Shown: positions 36,670-46,431, counted from the stretch's first letter. The stretch is DNA of 64,000 bases from Frankia sp. AgB1.9 (GCF_016786355.1 NZ_JADWYX010000038.1:19829-83828); one strand, 5' to 3'. The notes: generated by a model from the sequence alone, not told the origin. Program-made: numbers and translations.

Positions 36670-36743
36670 TGATCACGGTTTTGGCCCTGGGATGGTCGTG
36701 CCGATGGCGTTTTACGACCGCCCCAGGGCCAAAACGGCGATCA
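36670..36743. repeat. 74-bp palindromic intergenic repeat, copy 3
   Basis: Left end TGATCACGGTTTTGGCCCT, right end AGGGCCAAAACGGCGATCA, with GGTCGTG and ACGACCG inner arms. It occupies the gap after the MarR-like gene. Apart from it I see nothing in 36559-37018 except an 8-codon ORF (36996-37022) that overlaps the next start. Confidence 0.8.
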
Positions 36744-37018
36744 TGACCGGCGCGGTGGCCGCGAGCCGTACCCGTTGCCCTGTCCCAGCGGCCGAATGGG
36801 CGCAGCCGTCGGGGCGGCGTGAGGTACCGCGTTCGTGGTAGTCGGGAATGCCTGCGGGGAGAGGACGACGCGGGGGGTTGGTCCGGAGAGCCTGGTGAGG
36901 CAGATCGGATCGGCCCCTCGGGCGCCGCCTGTCACCGCTGTCTCGCGCTCGGAGGAAGTTCCGTCGCCGGCTCGGGGACGAGTGGGGGTCCGGCGATGAG
37001 AGACGGAGCCCTCACGAC

Positions 37019-37864
37019 GTGAGCTACGCGCAGGAAGAAGAGCTGTCAGGCAAGTCCCGACCGCCGACGTTCGCGGCGACCTCGCCTGAGAGCTCGGGGA
37101 CGCCCGGGAGAATCGGCCGCCGACGCCCTTGGCGGCGGATTCTGGTGGCCTTCCTGGTTCTGCAGCTGGTGGGTCTCGCCGTGGTGGACCGGGTGGCGGC
37201 TCACCTCGCCGCGTCGCAGATGGTCAGCCAGGTCCAGAAGAGCCAGCAGCTGCCGACGAAGCCCGAGGCCTCCGTCGGCGGTTTCCCGTTCCTGACGCAG
37301 GTCGTGGCGGGGAACTACAAGGACATCGGGCTTCAGATTCATCGGGTCGCCGCCTCCGGCCTGTGTGTCGATGACATCGACCTGCATGTCCGTGGCGCGC
37401 ACCTGCCGCTGCGCAAGCTGATCAGCAACGACGTGACGACGATGCCGATCGATCGGGTGGTCGGCACCGTAAAGCTGACCTACGCGGACCTGAACGCCTA
37501 TCTCGCCGGCCAGCCGGGAGACGTCCGGCTGGCCGCGGCCAAGAACGGCATGCGGGTCTCGGCGCCGGTCGACGTGCCGATCGTCGGACAGGTCAAGGTG
37601 TTCGGCGACGTGCGGGCCACCGTCCTGGACAACCGGCTCACGATCGCGCCGACCGCGCTGGGAGTCGACGGCCTGGGTGCCCTGAGCATCCCCGCCGGCG
37701 CGGTGCGGACCCTGACGGTCGACGTGCCGCTGTCCGGGCTGCCGATGGACCTGCGGCTGACCGAGGCGAGAACGACCTCGGCCGGCGTCGAGGTCACCGC
37801 GGAGGCCGACCATCTCAACCTGGACACGACCAGGACCTCGACCACCCAGCTGCGCGGCTGCTGA
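37019..37864 (+). CDS. LmeA-like (DUF2993) envelope protein
   Basis: 281 residues, GTG start with GGAG about 10 nt upstream. A basic, disordered N-terminus is followed by one membrane anchor at about residues 40-60 (RRILVAFLVLQLVGLAVVDR). The remainder is the DUF2993 domain: KPEASVGGFPFLTQVVAGNY, IDLHVRGAHLPLRKLI, VGTVKLTYADLNAYLAGQPG and the TVDVPLSGLPMDLRL end. The family includes mycobacterial LmeA, needed for lipomannan maturation; here a periplasmic lipid-binding role is the safe statement. It converges on araD with an 18-bp gap. Confidence 0.88.
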   Translation: MSYAQEEELSGKSRPPTFAATSPESSGTPGRIGRRRPWRRILVAFLVLQLVGLAVVDRVAAHLAASQMVSQVQKSQQLPTKPEASVGGFPFLTQVVAGNYKDIGLQIHRVAASGLCVDDIDLHVRGAHLPLRKLISNDVTTMPIDRVVGTVKLTYADLNAYLAGQPGDVRLAAAKNGMRVSAPVDVPIVGQVKVFGDVRATVLDNRLTIAPTALGVDGLGALSIPAGAVRTLTVDVPLSGLPMDLRLTEARTTSAGVEVTAEADHLNLDTTRTSTTQLRGC

Positions 37865-37882
37865 ACCGAGCGGCCGCGCCGC

Positions 37883-38587
37883 TCAGCCGGACGGGGTCGG
37901 CTGGTCGTGTTGGCCGTAGGCGTTCTGGTAGCGGTTGTAGAGCCGGTCGACCATGTCCGGGGGAATCGCCTTGGGGATGCCGAGCTGGTGGGCGTAATGG
38001 GCGCTGCGGGCGACGTCCTCGCACATGACGGCGGCCTTGACGGCGGAGCGGGCGTCGGGGCCGATGGTGAAGACACCGTGGTTGGCCATCAGCACGGCGG
38101 GGGAACGGTGGCCGTCGAGGGTGTCGACGATGCCGCGGCCGATGGAGTCGTCGCCGATGGCGGACAGCGGGCCGACGGGGATGGGCCCGCCGAACTCGTC
38201 GGCCATCGCGGACAGCACGCAGGGGATCGGCTCGTGGCGGGCGGCCCACGCGCAGGCGTAGGGGGAGTGGGTGTGCACGACGCCGCCGACGTCGGGACGG
38301 TGGCGGTAGACGTAGGCGTGCGCGGCGGTGTCGCTGGACGGGCTGAGCCCGCCATCGAGCACGGCGCCGTGCAGGTCGCAGACGACCATCGTCGCGGCGC
38401 TCAGCGCGGCGTAGTCGATGCCCGACGGCTTGATCACCATGACCTCCCGGCCGTCGGCGCCGCGGGCACGGGCCGAGACGTTGCCGGAGGTCCAGGCGAC
38501 CAGGCCGTTGTCGACGAGGGACAGGTGCAGCTCGACGAGCCGCTCGCGGGCTTCGGCGACGCCGGGCCAGTGGGGCTGGGCGCTCAT
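37883..38587 (-). CDS. araD: L-ribulose-5-phosphate 4-epimerase
   Basis: 234 residues. Zinc ligands are in VHTHSPYACAWA (His pair, about residue 104) and the distal His in LMANHGVFTIGP; LVAWTSGNVSARARGADGRE and IKPSGIDYAAL form the phosphate pocket. It converts L-ribulose-5-phosphate to D-xylulose-5-phosphate, the last step of arabinose entry to the pentose phosphate pathway. Its ATG overlaps the araB stop (ATGA). Confidence 0.95.
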   Translation of the reverse strand: MSAQPHWPGVAEARERLVELHLSLVDNGLVAWTSGNVSARARGADGREVMVIKPSGIDYAALSAATMVVCDLHGAVLDGGLSPSSDTAAHAYVYRHRPDVGGVVHTHSPYACAWAARHEPIPCVLSAMADEFGGPIPVGPLSAIGDDSIGRGIVDTLDGHRSPAVLMANHGVFTIGPDARSAVKAAVMCEDVARSAHYAHQLGIPKAIPPDMVDRLYNRYQNAYGQHDQPTPSG

Positions 38588-40344
38588 CGCGGGTCTCCCG
38601 TCAGGGTGGTCGGTTCCCGGCGGCCGGCCGTACCGGGAGAAGGCGAGCCCGGCGCGGGCTCACGGCTGGCCGCGTCGCGCATCCCGCGCAGCCGGCGCAT
38701 GACCCCGGCGGACGCGGTCCCCGGGCCGCCGAAGTAGTCGTGCAGAGTGCGGTAGTCGGCGTAGAGGCGGGTGTAGGCGGCGTGCCGGGCGGGGTCAGGC
38801 CGGTAGGCGTCGCGGTGCACCCGGCCCATGACGGCCGCGGCGGCCGGGACGTCGGGGTAGGCGCCGGCGGCGACAGCCGCGTGGATGGCGGAGCCGAGCG
38901 CCGGGGCCTGGCCGGTCGCCGCGATGTGGATGGGGTAGCCGAGCACGTCGGCGTAGAGCTGCATGAGGGTGGTGTTCTGGGTCAGTCCGCCGGCGGCGTA
39001 GAACTCCTCCACGGGGACGCCGGCGTCGTGGAAGGCGTCGAGGATGCGGCGGGTGCCGAAGGCGGTGGCCTCCAGCAGCGCCCGGTAGACGTGCTCGGGA
39101 CGGGACGCCAGGGTCAGGCCGACGATCACGCCGGACAGCGTGTGGTCGACGAGGATCGACCGGTTGCCGTTCATCCAGTCCAGCGCGAGCAGGCCGTGGG
39201 CGCCGACCGGGTAGTCGGCGGTGAGCGCCGTCAGGTGCTGGTGCAGGGAGATCCCCGCGGCCTGGGCCGCTTCGCGGTAGGAGTCGGGGACGTGGTGCTC
39301 GGTCCACCAGGCGAACAGGTCGCCGACGCCGGACTGGCCGGCCTCGTAGCCGTAGCGGCCGGCGATGATGCCGCCGTCGACGACGCCGCACATCCCGGGC
39401 ACCTCGGCCAGGGTGTCAGCGGACATGACGTGGCAGGTGGACGTGCCCATCACCGCGAGCAGGTGGCCGGGTTCGGTGACCCCGACCGCTGGGGCGCTGA
39501 CGTGGGCGTCCACGTTGCCGGCCGCCACGACGCCGCCGGCGGGCAGGCCCGTCCACCGGGCGGCGCGGTCGGTCAGGCGTCCGGCGGGCGCGCCGAGCGG
39601 GAGCAACTCGGTGGACAGGCGGGTCTCCGCATAGTCGGCGAACGCCGGGTTGAGCGCCGCGAAGAAGCCGGGGCTCGGGTAGGCGCCGTCCTGGAGGATC
39701 CCCTTGTAGCCGGCGGTGCAGGCGTTGCGGGTCTCGACGCCGGTGAGCTGCCAGACGATCCAGTCGGCGGCCTCGATCCAGCGCTCGGTGGCCGCGTAGA
39801 CCTCCGGGTCCTCCTCGAGGACCTGCAGGGCCTTGGCGACCTGCCACTCGCTGGAGATCTTCCCGCCGTAGCGGGTGATCCAGGGCTCGCGGCGGGCGTG
39901 GGCGAGGGCGTTGATCCTGTCCGCGTGCGGCTGGGCGGCGTGGTGTTTCCACAGCTTGGGCCAGGCGTGCGGCCGGTCGCCGTAGCCGGGCAGCTCGCAC
40001 AGCGGCGTGCCGTCCGCGGTCGTCGGGAGCACCGTGCAGGCGGTGAAGTCGGTACCGATCCCGATGATCTGGGCGGGGTCGACGCCCGCGTCGCGCACGG
40101 CGGCGGGGACGGCGGTGGCGAGGACGGCGATCCAGTCGCGCGGGTTCTGCAACGCCCAGTCGGGCGGCAGCGTCCGCCCGCCCGGCAGCCGGGTGTCGAT
40201 CACGCCGTCGGGGTAGGCGTGCACGGCGGTCGCCAGCTCCTGACCGTCGCGGACCCGGATCACGCTGGCGCGGCCGGACAGGGTGCCGAAGTCGATGCCG
40301 ACGACGCACGCGTCGGCCGCGGCGGGCCCGGCGGTGGTGGTCAT
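38584..40344 (-). CDS. araB: Ribulokinase
   Basis: 586 residues, an FGGY-family kinase. The N-terminal phosphate loop CVVGIDFGTLSGRASVIRVR, the substrate segment IGIGTDFTACTVLPTTADGT, SEWQVAKALQVLEEDPEVY and the C-terminal ATP motif FYAAGGLTQNTTLMQLYADV match AraB. It phosphorylates L-ribulose. Located between araA and araD; an exact 18-bp tandem duplication lies just upstream of its start. Length is at the long end of the family because of a C-terminal disordered tail of ~30 residues. Confidence 0.95.
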   Translation of the reverse strand: MTTTAGPAAADACVVGIDFGTLSGRASVIRVRDGQELATAVHAYPDGVIDTRLPGGRTLPPDWALQNPRDWIAVLATAVPAAVRDAGVDPAQIIGIGTDFTACTVLPTTADGTPLCELPGYGDRPHAWPKLWKHHAAQPHADRINALAHARREPWITRYGGKISSEWQVAKALQVLEEDPEVYAATERWIEAADWIVWQLTGVETRNACTAGYKGILQDGAYPSPGFFAALNPAFADYAETRLSTELLPLGAPAGRLTDRAARWTGLPAGGVVAAGNVDAHVSAPAVGVTEPGHLLAVMGTSTCHVMSADTLAEVPGMCGVVDGGIIAGRYGYEAGQSGVGDLFAWWTEHHVPDSYREAAQAAGISLHQHLTALTADYPVGAHGLLALDWMNGNRSILVDHTLSGVIVGLTLASRPEHVYRALLEATAFGTRRILDAFHDAGVPVEEFYAAGGLTQNTTLMQLYADVLGYPIHIAATGQAPALGSAIHAAVAAGAYPDVPAAAAVMGRVHRDAYRPDPARHAAYTRLYADYRTLHDYFGGPGTASAGVMRRLRGMRDAASREPAPGSPSPGTAGRREPTTLTGDPR

Positions 40345-40352
40345 GAGGCTCC

Positions 40353-40388
40353 TCGTCCAGGGTCGTGCGGTCGTCCAGGGTCGTGCGG
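40353..40388. repeat. 18-bp tandem duplication between araA and araB
   Basis: TCGTCCAGGGTCGTGCGG occurs twice in direct succession in the 52-bp araA-araB spacer. It carries the region just upstream of the araB ribosome site and looks like a recent slippage event. Confidence 0.6.
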
Positions 40389-40396
40389 GGGTTGGC

Positions 40397-41929
40397 CTAC
40401 CGGTGGCGGTCGAGCCGGAAGTGCAGGTCGTTCAGCCGCAGGTCGCCGACGAAGGAACGGACCGTGGTGTCCGCGTCGATGAGCGCGAGCTCGGTGCCGG
40501 TCATGCCGGCGAACATCTCCACCATGTCGACGTCCACGGCGGTGCTCAGGACGGTGTGGTGCGGGCCGCCGGCCGTCAGCCAGCACTCGGCGGACGTCGC
40601 CAGGGTCGGCCGAGGCGTCCAGACCGCGCAGGCCACCGGAAGCCTGGGCAGCTCGTGGTCTGGCTCCACGACGTCGATGGCGTTGGCGATCATCCGGAAC
40701 CGGTCGCCCAGGTCACACAGGCCGACGACGACGCCCGGCCCCGGCGCGGCGGTGAAGCGCAGCCGGACCGGGTCCTCGCGGCCGCCGATGCTCAGCGGGT
40801 GGATCTCAGCCTTGGGACGGGCGGCGGAGATGGTCGGGCAGACCTCCAGCATGTGGGCGCCGAGGATGCGTTGCGGTCCGGGGCCCAGGTGGTAGGTGTA
40901 GTCCTCCATGAACGACGTGCCGCCGGGCAGGCCGGCGCCCATCGTCTTGACGGCCCGCAGCAGCAGGGCGGTCTTCCAATCGCCCTCGCCGCCGAAGCCG
41001 TAGCCGTCCGCCATCAGCCGCTGCACCGCGAGACCCGGGAGCTGGCGCAACCCACCGAGGTCCTCGAAGTTGGTCGTGAACGCCCGGTAGCCACCGTCGG
41101 TGAGGAAGTGGCGCAGCCCGGCCTCGACCCGGGCCGCGTAGCGCAGCGCAGCGTGGCGCGGGCCGCCGGCGCGTAGCTCGGGGGCGACGTCGTACAGCTC
41201 GTCGTAGACCTCGACCAGCGCGTCGATCGCCGCGTCGCCGACCGCGTCCACCACCGCGACCAGGTCGTTGACCGAGTACGTGTTCACGGCGACGCCGAAC
41301 CGGATCTCCGCCGCGACCTTGTCGCCCTCGGTCACGGCCACACCGCGCATGTTGTCGCCGAACCGGACCAGGCGCATGCCGCGCAGGTCGGCCCTGGCGA
41401 TCGCGACCCGGGCCCAGGCCCCGACGCGGTGGCGGGTGTGGGCGTCGTCCACATGCCCGACGACGGTCACCCTGGGCAGGCGCAGCCGGGTCTGGATGTA
41501 GCCGAACTCGCGGTCGCCGTGGGCGGCCTGGTTCAGGTTCATGAAGTCCATGTCGAGGCTGTCCCAGGGAAGCGCCTGGTTCGCCTGGGTGTGCAGGTGC
41601 AGCAGCGGCTTGTCCAGCGCCTCCAGCCCGCGGATCCACATTTTCGCCGGGGAGAACGTGTGCATCCAGGCGATCACCCCGACGCACGACGGGTCCGCGT
41701 TGGCCCGCTGGCAGGCGTCGGCGATGGCGTCAGCGTCGGTCAGGACCGGCTGCCAGACGACCTGCGCCGGGATCGTGGTGTCGCCGTCCAGTCCGGCGGC
41801 GATGTGGCGCGACTGCGCGGCGACCTGGTCGAGCGTCTCGGGCCCGTACAGGTGCTGGCTTCCGGTGAGGAACCAGACGGTGGCGCCGGACAACGTGGGC
41901 AGCGCCGGGGAAAGCGCGGGCAACGACAT
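40397..41929 (-). CDS. araA: L-arabinose isomerase
   Basis: 510 residues from the ATG at 41929, with GAGG upstream; the frame to 41983 has no good ribosome site. Family motifs include [40 protein letters not shown], the metal-binding [16 protein letters not shown] with Glu in [21 protein letters not shown] and the His near [12 protein letters not shown]. It isomerises L-arabinose to L-ribulose and opens the araABD operon. A perfect 16-bp palindrome lies 95 bp upstream. Confidence 0.95.
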   Translation of the reverse strand: MSLPALSPALPTLSGATVWFLTGSQHLYGPETLDQVAAQSRHIAAGLDGDTTIPAQVVWQPVLTDADAIADACQRANADPSCVGVIAWMHTFSPAKMWIRGLEALDKPLLHLHTQANQALPWDSLDMDFMNLNQAAHGDREFGYIQTRLRLPRVTVVGHVDDAHTRHRVGAWARVAIARADLRGMRLVRFGDNMRGVAVTEGDKVAAEIRFGVAVNTYSVNDLVAVVDAVGDAAIDALVEVYDELYDVAPELRAGGPRHAALRYAARVEAGLRHFLTDGGYRAFTTNFEDLGGLRQLPGLAVQRLMADGYGFGGEGDWKTALLLRAVKTMGAGLPGGTSFMEDYTYHLGPGPQRILGAHMLEVCPTISAARPKAEIHPLSIGGREDPVRLRFTAAPGPGVVVGLCDLGDRFRMIANAIDVVEPDHELPRLPVACAVWTPRPTLATSAECWLTAGGPHHTVLSTAVDVDMVEMFAGMTGTELALIDADTTVRSFVGDLRLNDLHFRLDRHR

Positions 41930-42023
41930 ACAGCCTCGTCCCAGGGGAAATGCCGGCACCGGCACACGGAATGAGCAGTTCACGCCGACGGATGGATGGC
42001 CGGGCGGGAACCGGACAGTCAGG

Positions 42024-42039
42024 ATGTTAGCGCTAACAT
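42024..42039. promoter_or_regulatory. Perfect LacI-type operator before araA
   Basis: ATGTTAGCGCTAACAT is a perfect 16-bp palindrome with central CG, the hallmark of LacI-family operators. It lies between the regulator gene and araA, 95 bp from the araA start. Confidence 0.8.
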
Positions 42040-42083
42040 TTCGGGCGTCAAGGGGCCGCCGGCGAGCGGATCGGGACGGCGAT

Positions 42084-43223
42084 CTACTGGTCGCCGGGGC
42101 GGCGCGCCGCTGCGGCGCGCGGCCTCGCGCCGGCCACGCGGCGCGGTGGGGCGACGCTCTCGCGCTCCACCAGGCAGGGCGGGATCGGCGCGAGACGCGG
42201 CAGCCCGTCCGCCGGCGGGCTGTCCATCTGGGCCCGTAGCAGGCGCACGGCCTGGGCGGCGACGGCCTCGAAGTCCGGGCGGACGGTCGTCAGCGCCGGG
42301 CTGACGTAGCCCGCCTCCGGGATGTCGTCGAACCCCACGACGCTCACGTCGCGGGGCACCGACCGCCCGGCCTCGCGCAGCGCCTTCATGATCCCCAGTG
42401 CCAGATGATCGTTGGCGGCGAAGACCGCGCGCGCCCGCGGCATCCCCGCGAGCAGCTGCCCCGCCTCGTACCCGGAGTCCAGTGACCAGTTCGCGGTGAT
42501 GACCGGCGGTACCTCGGCGCCGGCATCGAGCAGTGCCTGTCGCCAGCCGGCCACCCGCTCGGCGCTGTCGAACCAGTCCGCTGGCCCGGACACGTGCCAG
42601 ACCGTCTCATGCCCGGCTGCCAGCAGGCACTGCGTCGCCAGCCGGGCGCCGAGCCGCTGGTCGACGGTCACCAACCGCCGCGGGCGAGCCGGGTCACCGT
42701 CGATGACCACCAGCGGCAGGTCGTCCGGAACGTCGTCCAGCGCCTCGTTCGCCGACCTGACCGGCGCGATCACCACGATCCCGGCCACTCGCTGCTCCAG
42801 CAGCCGGGTGACCGCGTCGACGATCGACGACCGGTCGAGCACCGGCACACTGGCCACGCCGACGGCGAAACCGTCCGCGCTCACCGCCCGCTCGACGGCG
42901 GTGAGCACCGCCGTCGGCCCGTACAGCGCCGTGTTCTGCGCGACGATCCCGACGACGTGCGAGCGGCCGGTGACCAGCGCCCGGGCGGCCCGGTTCGGCC
43001 GGTACCCGAGCTGCTCCATCGCCGCGCGCACCCGCAGCCGCGTCTGCTCCTTGACGTTCGGGTGGTCGTTCAGCACCCGCGAGACCGTCTGGTGTGACAC
43101 GCCGGCCAGCCGGGCGACATCGGTCATCCCCGGCGGTCGCCGCGCCGCCGGGCGATCCCGAGCCTCGCCCTCGGTCTCGACCTCTGTTGAGCCCTCGGGC
43201 GGGCCCTCGGCCAGTCCTGACAT
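42084..43223 (-). CDS. araR: LacI-family regulator of the arabinose operon
   Basis: 379 residues from the ATG at 43223 (a GTG at 43235 is possible). After ~30 disordered residues comes the LacI helix-turn-helix and hinge: [20 protein letters not shown], then [20 protein letters not shown]. The periplasmic-binding-protein-like domain is complete ([60 protein letters not shown]). Genomic position upstream of araA, and an operator at araA plus a second site at its own start, make it the arabinose repressor by context. The araR symbol denotes role, not homology to the GntR-type B. subtilis AraR. Confidence 0.85.
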   Translation of the reverse strand: MSGLAEGPPEGSTEVETEGEARDRPAARRPPGMTDVARLAGVSHQTVSRVLNDHPNVKEQTRLRVRAAMEQLGYRPNRAARALVTGRSHVVGIVAQNTALYGPTAVLTAVERAVSADGFAVGVASVPVLDRSSIVDAVTRLLEQRVAGIVVIAPVRSANEALDDVPDDLPLVVIDGDPARPRRLVTVDQRLGARLATQCLLAAGHETVWHVSGPADWFDSAERVAGWRQALLDAGAEVPPVITANWSLDSGYEAGQLLAGMPRARAVFAANDHLALGIMKALREAGRSVPRDVSVVGFDDIPEAGYVSPALTTVRPDFEAVAAQAVRLLRAQMDSPPADGLPRLAPIPPCLVERESVAPPRRVAGARPRAAAARRPGDQ

Positions 43224-43237
43224 GTTAGCGATCACTT
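43222..43237. promoter_or_regulatory. Second, weaker operator over the regulator start codon
   Basis: ATGTTAGCGATCACTT matches the araA operator at 13 of 16 positions, with one arm intact. It includes the start codon on the other strand, so binding should cause autorepression. Confidence 0.55.
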
Positions 43238-43289
43238 TAGCAGCCAGGGATCGGGCCGGCTGGTCTCCGTCAGTCCACCAGGACCGGCC

Positions 43290-44612
43290 TCACTTCGCGT
43301 ACTGGCTGGCCGGGTGGGGGAGGCCGAGATGGTGGCGCAGGGTGTTTCCGGTGTATTCGGAACGGAAGAGCCCGCGACGGCGCAGTTCGGGGGTGACGTG
43401 CTCGACGAAGGATTCCAGCCCGGACGGGAAGACGTCGAAGTTGAGGTTGAAGCCGTCGGCGGCCCGGCTGCGGAACCAGTGCTCGATGCTGTCGACGATC
43501 TGTTCCGGAGAGCCGACCACCTGGCGGTGGCCACCGCCGTTGCTGAGCAGGAGCTCGCGAACGGTGTAGCCGCGGTCGCGGGCGAGGTTCACGGTGGCCT
43601 CGAAGAAGCCCCGGGAACCGGCGAACTGGCCCACGTCGGCGAGCAGGTCGTAGGGAAGCTCGCGGTCAAGGTGGACATCGGCGGAGTCGAGGCCGAGCTG
43701 CGCGGCCAGCCGGGGCAGCTCCAGGTCATACGGGAACAGCGCGTCCAGCTCGGCCTTGCGGGCGAACGCCTCCGCCTCGGTCGAACCGATGATCGGGAAC
43801 AGCCCGGGAAGAATCACCAGCTGAGCCGGCTCGCGCCCGAAAATCCGGGCGCGGCGCTTCATGTCCGCATAGAAGTCGACCGCTTCCCGATGGGTGGTCT
43901 GCGCGGTGAACACCACGTCGGCGATCCGGGCCGCGAAGCGTTTCCCGGTCTCGGACGAGCCTGCCTGCACCAGCACCGGGCGGCCCTGCGGCGAGCGGGG
44001 CACGTTGAGTGGGCCGCGAACGGAGAAATGCTCTCCCTCGTGGTGGATCGGGCGCAGCCGGGCCGCGTCGGCGAACACGTCGGATTCCTGGTCGGCGACG
44101 ATCGCGTCGTCGTCCCAGCTGTCCCAGAGCTTGGTCAGGACGTCGACGAACTCCTCCGCCCGGCCGTACCGGGCCTCGTGGTCCGGCACCTCGTGGACGC
44201 CGAAGTTCGCGGCGGCCCGCGGCGAGAAAGAGGTGACGACGTTGAGCGCGGCGCGGCCCCGGCTGATGTGGTCCAGCGACGAGAACCGGCGGGCCAGGTT
44301 GAACGGGTCGTTGAACGTCGTCGACGCGGTGCCGATGAGGCCGACGTGCTCGGTGGTCCGGGCGAGCGCGGCGAGAAGGACCGTCGGCTCCAGCGCCTGC
44401 CAGGGCTTCTCGGCCGGTTCGGAGATCAGTGCGACGCCGTCGGAGAGGAAGACGGCGTCGAACGTGCCGCGCTCGGCCAGCCGGGCTATCTCCGTGAAGT
44501 AGTCGATGTCGAGGAACGACCGGGGATCGTCCTGGAACCGCCAGGCGCCCGGGTGCTTGCCGGCGTCGAGGATGTTGACGTTGAGGTGCAGCTCGCGGTC
44601 GTCGGAGGTCAT
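43290..44612 (-). CDS. FMNH2-dependent monooxygenase, NtaA/SnaA/DszA family
   Basis: 440 residues; ATG at 44612 overlaps the ATPase stop as TGATG. Family pattern: ELHLNVNILDAGKHPGAWRF, VGLIGTASTTFNDPFNLARR, GRAALNVVTSFSPRAAANFG, GRPVLVQAGSSETGKRFAAR. Members desulfonate or open sulfones, cleave nitrilotriacetate and similar compounds with reduced FMN supplied by a separate reductase. Here it ends an operon with a sulfonate-type transporter, TauD and a DszC-like enzyme, so oxidation of an organosulfur compound to release sulfite is likely. No flavin reductase gene is present in the window. Confidence 0.9.
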   Translation of the reverse strand: MTSDDRELHLNVNILDAGKHPGAWRFQDDPRSFLDIDYFTEIARLAERGTFDAVFLSDGVALISEPAEKPWQALEPTVLLAALARTTEHVGLIGTASTTFNDPFNLARRFSSLDHISRGRAALNVVTSFSPRAAANFGVHEVPDHEARYGRAEEFVDVLTKLWDSWDDDAIVADQESDVFADAARLRPIHHEGEHFSVRGPLNVPRSPQGRPVLVQAGSSETGKRFAARIADVVFTAQTTHREAVDFYADMKRRARIFGREPAQLVILPGLFPIIGSTEAEAFARKAELDALFPYDLELPRLAAQLGLDSADVHLDRELPYDLLADVGQFAGSRGFFEATVNLARDRGYTVRELLLSNGGGHRQVVGSPEQIVDSIEHWFRSRAADGFNLNFDVFPSGLESFVEHVTPELRRRGLFRSEYTGNTLRHHLGLPHPASQYAK

Positions 44613-45370
44613 CACCGGCTCGTTTCGTCGGTCGGGGAGTCGGGCCCGGTGCTGACACCGATCTCGGTCAGCAGCGTCCGGCGCAGGTCCTCGAAGGCGC
44701 CGCCGCCGCGGGTGCGCGGACGGGGGATGTCGACGGGTAGGTCGAGGCTCTTGTGGCCCGCCTTGAGCACCGCGACGCGGTCGGCGAGCAGGATCGCCTC
44801 GTCGATGTCGTGCGTGACGAGCAGGACCGATGGGTTGTGCCGGGTGCAGAGCTGGGCGACCAGGCTGTGCATCCGGATCCTCGTCAGCGCGTCGAGGGCG
44901 GCGAACGGCTCGTCGAGCAGCAGCAGCTTGGGTTCCCGCACGAGCGCCCTGGCCAGCGCGACCCGCTGGGCCTCGCCGCCGGACAGGGTGCGCGGCCAGT
45001 CGTCGGCGTGGTCGGCCAGGCCCACCTCGGCCAGGGCGTCGTTCGCGGCGGAGCGCGACGCGAGCGCCTTGGGCCGGCCGAGGACGACGTTCTTCCAGAC
45101 CGGCATCGAGGGAATGAGGCGGGGCTCCTGGAAGACCACCGAGCAGGCAGCCGGGACGTGGATGGTGCCGTCGTCGACCGTCTCCAGCTCGCAGAGGATC
45201 TTCAGTAGCGTGCTCTTGCCGCTGCCGGAGGCGCCGAGCAGGGCGACGAACTCGCCAGGGGCGATGTCGAGGTCGAAATCTGTGAGAACCCGCTTGTCAC
45301 CGAACGACTTCGCCGCGCCCCGGATATGGACCGAATGGGTGGTCGACGGCGCTTCCACTGTCGTCGTCAC
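44612..45370 (-). CDS. SsuB-like ABC transporter ATPase
   Basis: 252 residues from the GTG at 45370, which overlaps the permease stop by 4 bp; an ATG at 45394 is an alternative. Walker A is LLGASGSGKSTLLKIL, the signature LSGGEAQRVALARALVREP and Walker B LLLLDEPFAALD, followed by LLVTHDIDEAILLADRVAVL, typical of the nitrate/sulfonate/taurine importer ATPases. It energises the permease next to it. Confidence 0.92.
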   Translation of the reverse strand: MTTTVEAPSTTHSVHIRGAAKSFGDKRVLTDFDLDIAPGEFVALLGASGSGKSTLLKILCELETVDDGTIHVPAACSVVFQEPRLIPSMPVWKNVVLGRPKALASRSAANDALAEVGLADHADDWPRTLSGGEAQRVALARALVREPKLLLLDEPFAALDALTRIRMHSLVAQLCTRHNPSVLLVTHDIDEAILLADRVAVLKAGHKSLDLPVDIPRPRTRGGGAFEDLRRTLLTEIGVSTGPDSPTDETSR

Positions 45371-46341
45371 GCGCTCACCACCGTGGCTCGCCATGGCAGC
45401 AGCACTCTCTCCAGGATCCGCACGAAAAGGTCGATGAAAAGCCCGAGCACCGTGTAGACGAGGAGCAGGGCGAGAATGATGTCGTTGCGGAAGGCGTCCT
45501 GCGCGTTCCCGACCAGGTAGCCGAGACCGGAGTCGGCGTTGATCTGCTCGGCCGCGATGAGGGCGAGAATGGAGACGCCCATCGAGTACCGGAGCCCGAC
45601 GAGTATTCCGGGCATCGCGTTCGGAATGATGATGCGCCGGGTCAGCGCGAAGCCGCGGACACCGAAGACGCGGGCCGCCTCGATCAGCTTCGGGTCGATC
45701 GCCCGGACGGCGGCATAGGTGTTCAGGTAGATCGGGAACGTGCAGGCGAACGCGATCAGCACGGTCTTCGCCGTCTCGCCGATGCCGAACCACACGACGA
45801 CGAGCGGCGTGATGGCCAGGAACGGGATCATCCGGACCATTTGCATCGTGGCGTCGAGCAGCTCCTCGCCGAGCCGGCTGAGGCCCGTGATTAGCCCGAA
45901 CACGAGCCCGACGGCGAGCCCGACGGCCAGGCCGACCCCGGCGCGGCGCAGGGAGATCGACAGCGCGTCCTGCAACTGGTGGGTGGAGATCAGGTGGCCG
46001 AGCGCGTCGACGACGGTCGGCGGCGAGTCGAGGATGCGCGCGGGAATCAGGCCCGTCTCGGAGCCGGCCGCCCAGGCCGCCAGGACGGCGATCGGGACCG
46101 CGAGCCGCAGCGCGCGGCGCAGGCCGCGCAGGCGCGAGCCGCCCTTGCGGTCGCCCGCGGCCGGCGCGGACCGGCTGAGGTCGCGGCTGCCGCCGGCAGG
46201 GGCCGGCGGGGCGGTGGCCGGTGGGGAGTTGGCCGGTGGGGCGGTGGCGGGCGGGCGCAGGGGCGGCGACAACTGTTCGGGTTCGACTGCCGGGCTCGCC
46301 GGCGCGGGCGCGGGATTGACCGCGATGGGATGCGAGGGCAT
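45367..46341 (-). CDS. SsuC-like ABC transporter permease
   Basis: 324 residues. A long Pro/Ala-rich cytoplasmic N-terminus (~70 residues) is unusual. Six membrane segments follow, from LAVPIAVLAAWAAG to IILALLLVYTVLGLFIDLFV, with the EAA loop EAARVFGVRGFALTRRIIIP at about residue 225. The family imports sulfonates, taurine or nitrate. A 46-nt hairpin separates it from the substrate-binding protein gene upstream. Confidence 0.9.
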   Translation of the reverse strand: MPSHPIAVNPAPAPASPAVEPEQLSPPLRPPATAPPANSPPATAPPAPAGGSRDLSRSAPAAGDRKGGSRLRGLRRALRLAVPIAVLAAWAAGSETGLIPARILDSPPTVVDALGHLISTHQLQDALSISLRRAGVGLAVGLAVGLVFGLITGLSRLGEELLDATMQMVRMIPFLAITPLVVVWFGIGETAKTVLIAFACTFPIYLNTYAAVRAIDPKLIEAARVFGVRGFALTRRIIIPNAMPGILVGLRYSMGVSILALIAAEQINADSGLGYLVGNAQDAFRNDIILALLLVYTVLGLFIDLFVRILERVLLPWRATVVSA

Positions 46342-46380
46342 CGCTTACCTCTGCCTGTGAACGGACGGGAAAGGCGAGTG

Positions 46381-46426
46381 CCCGGCGAGAGGCCGCCCGT
46401 CCGTGGGCGGACGGCCTCTCGCCGGG
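46381..46426 (-). other. Intercistronic 46-nt stem-loop
   Basis: Fifteen perfect base pairs are continued inwards, after one mismatch, by six more including a G-U pair. It starts 6 nt after the stop of the binding-protein gene and ends 39 nt before the permease start. Such structures between binding-protein and permease genes commonly stabilise the upstream mRNA or partly terminate transcription, giving more binding protein than permease. Confidence 0.65.
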
Positions 46427-46431
46427 ATGGG

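Noticed and set aside
36996..37022. Eight-codon ORF overlapping the LmeA-like start
   Set aside because: The GTGA overlap could mean translational coupling, but there is no clear ribosome site and no coding signal; too short to support.
38740..40482. 580-codon plus-strand open frame opposite araB
   Set aside because: It is the antisense shadow of a clear ribulokinase gene; composition is low-complexity Gly/Val/Arg-rich and no domain is visible. Such frames are common at this GC content.
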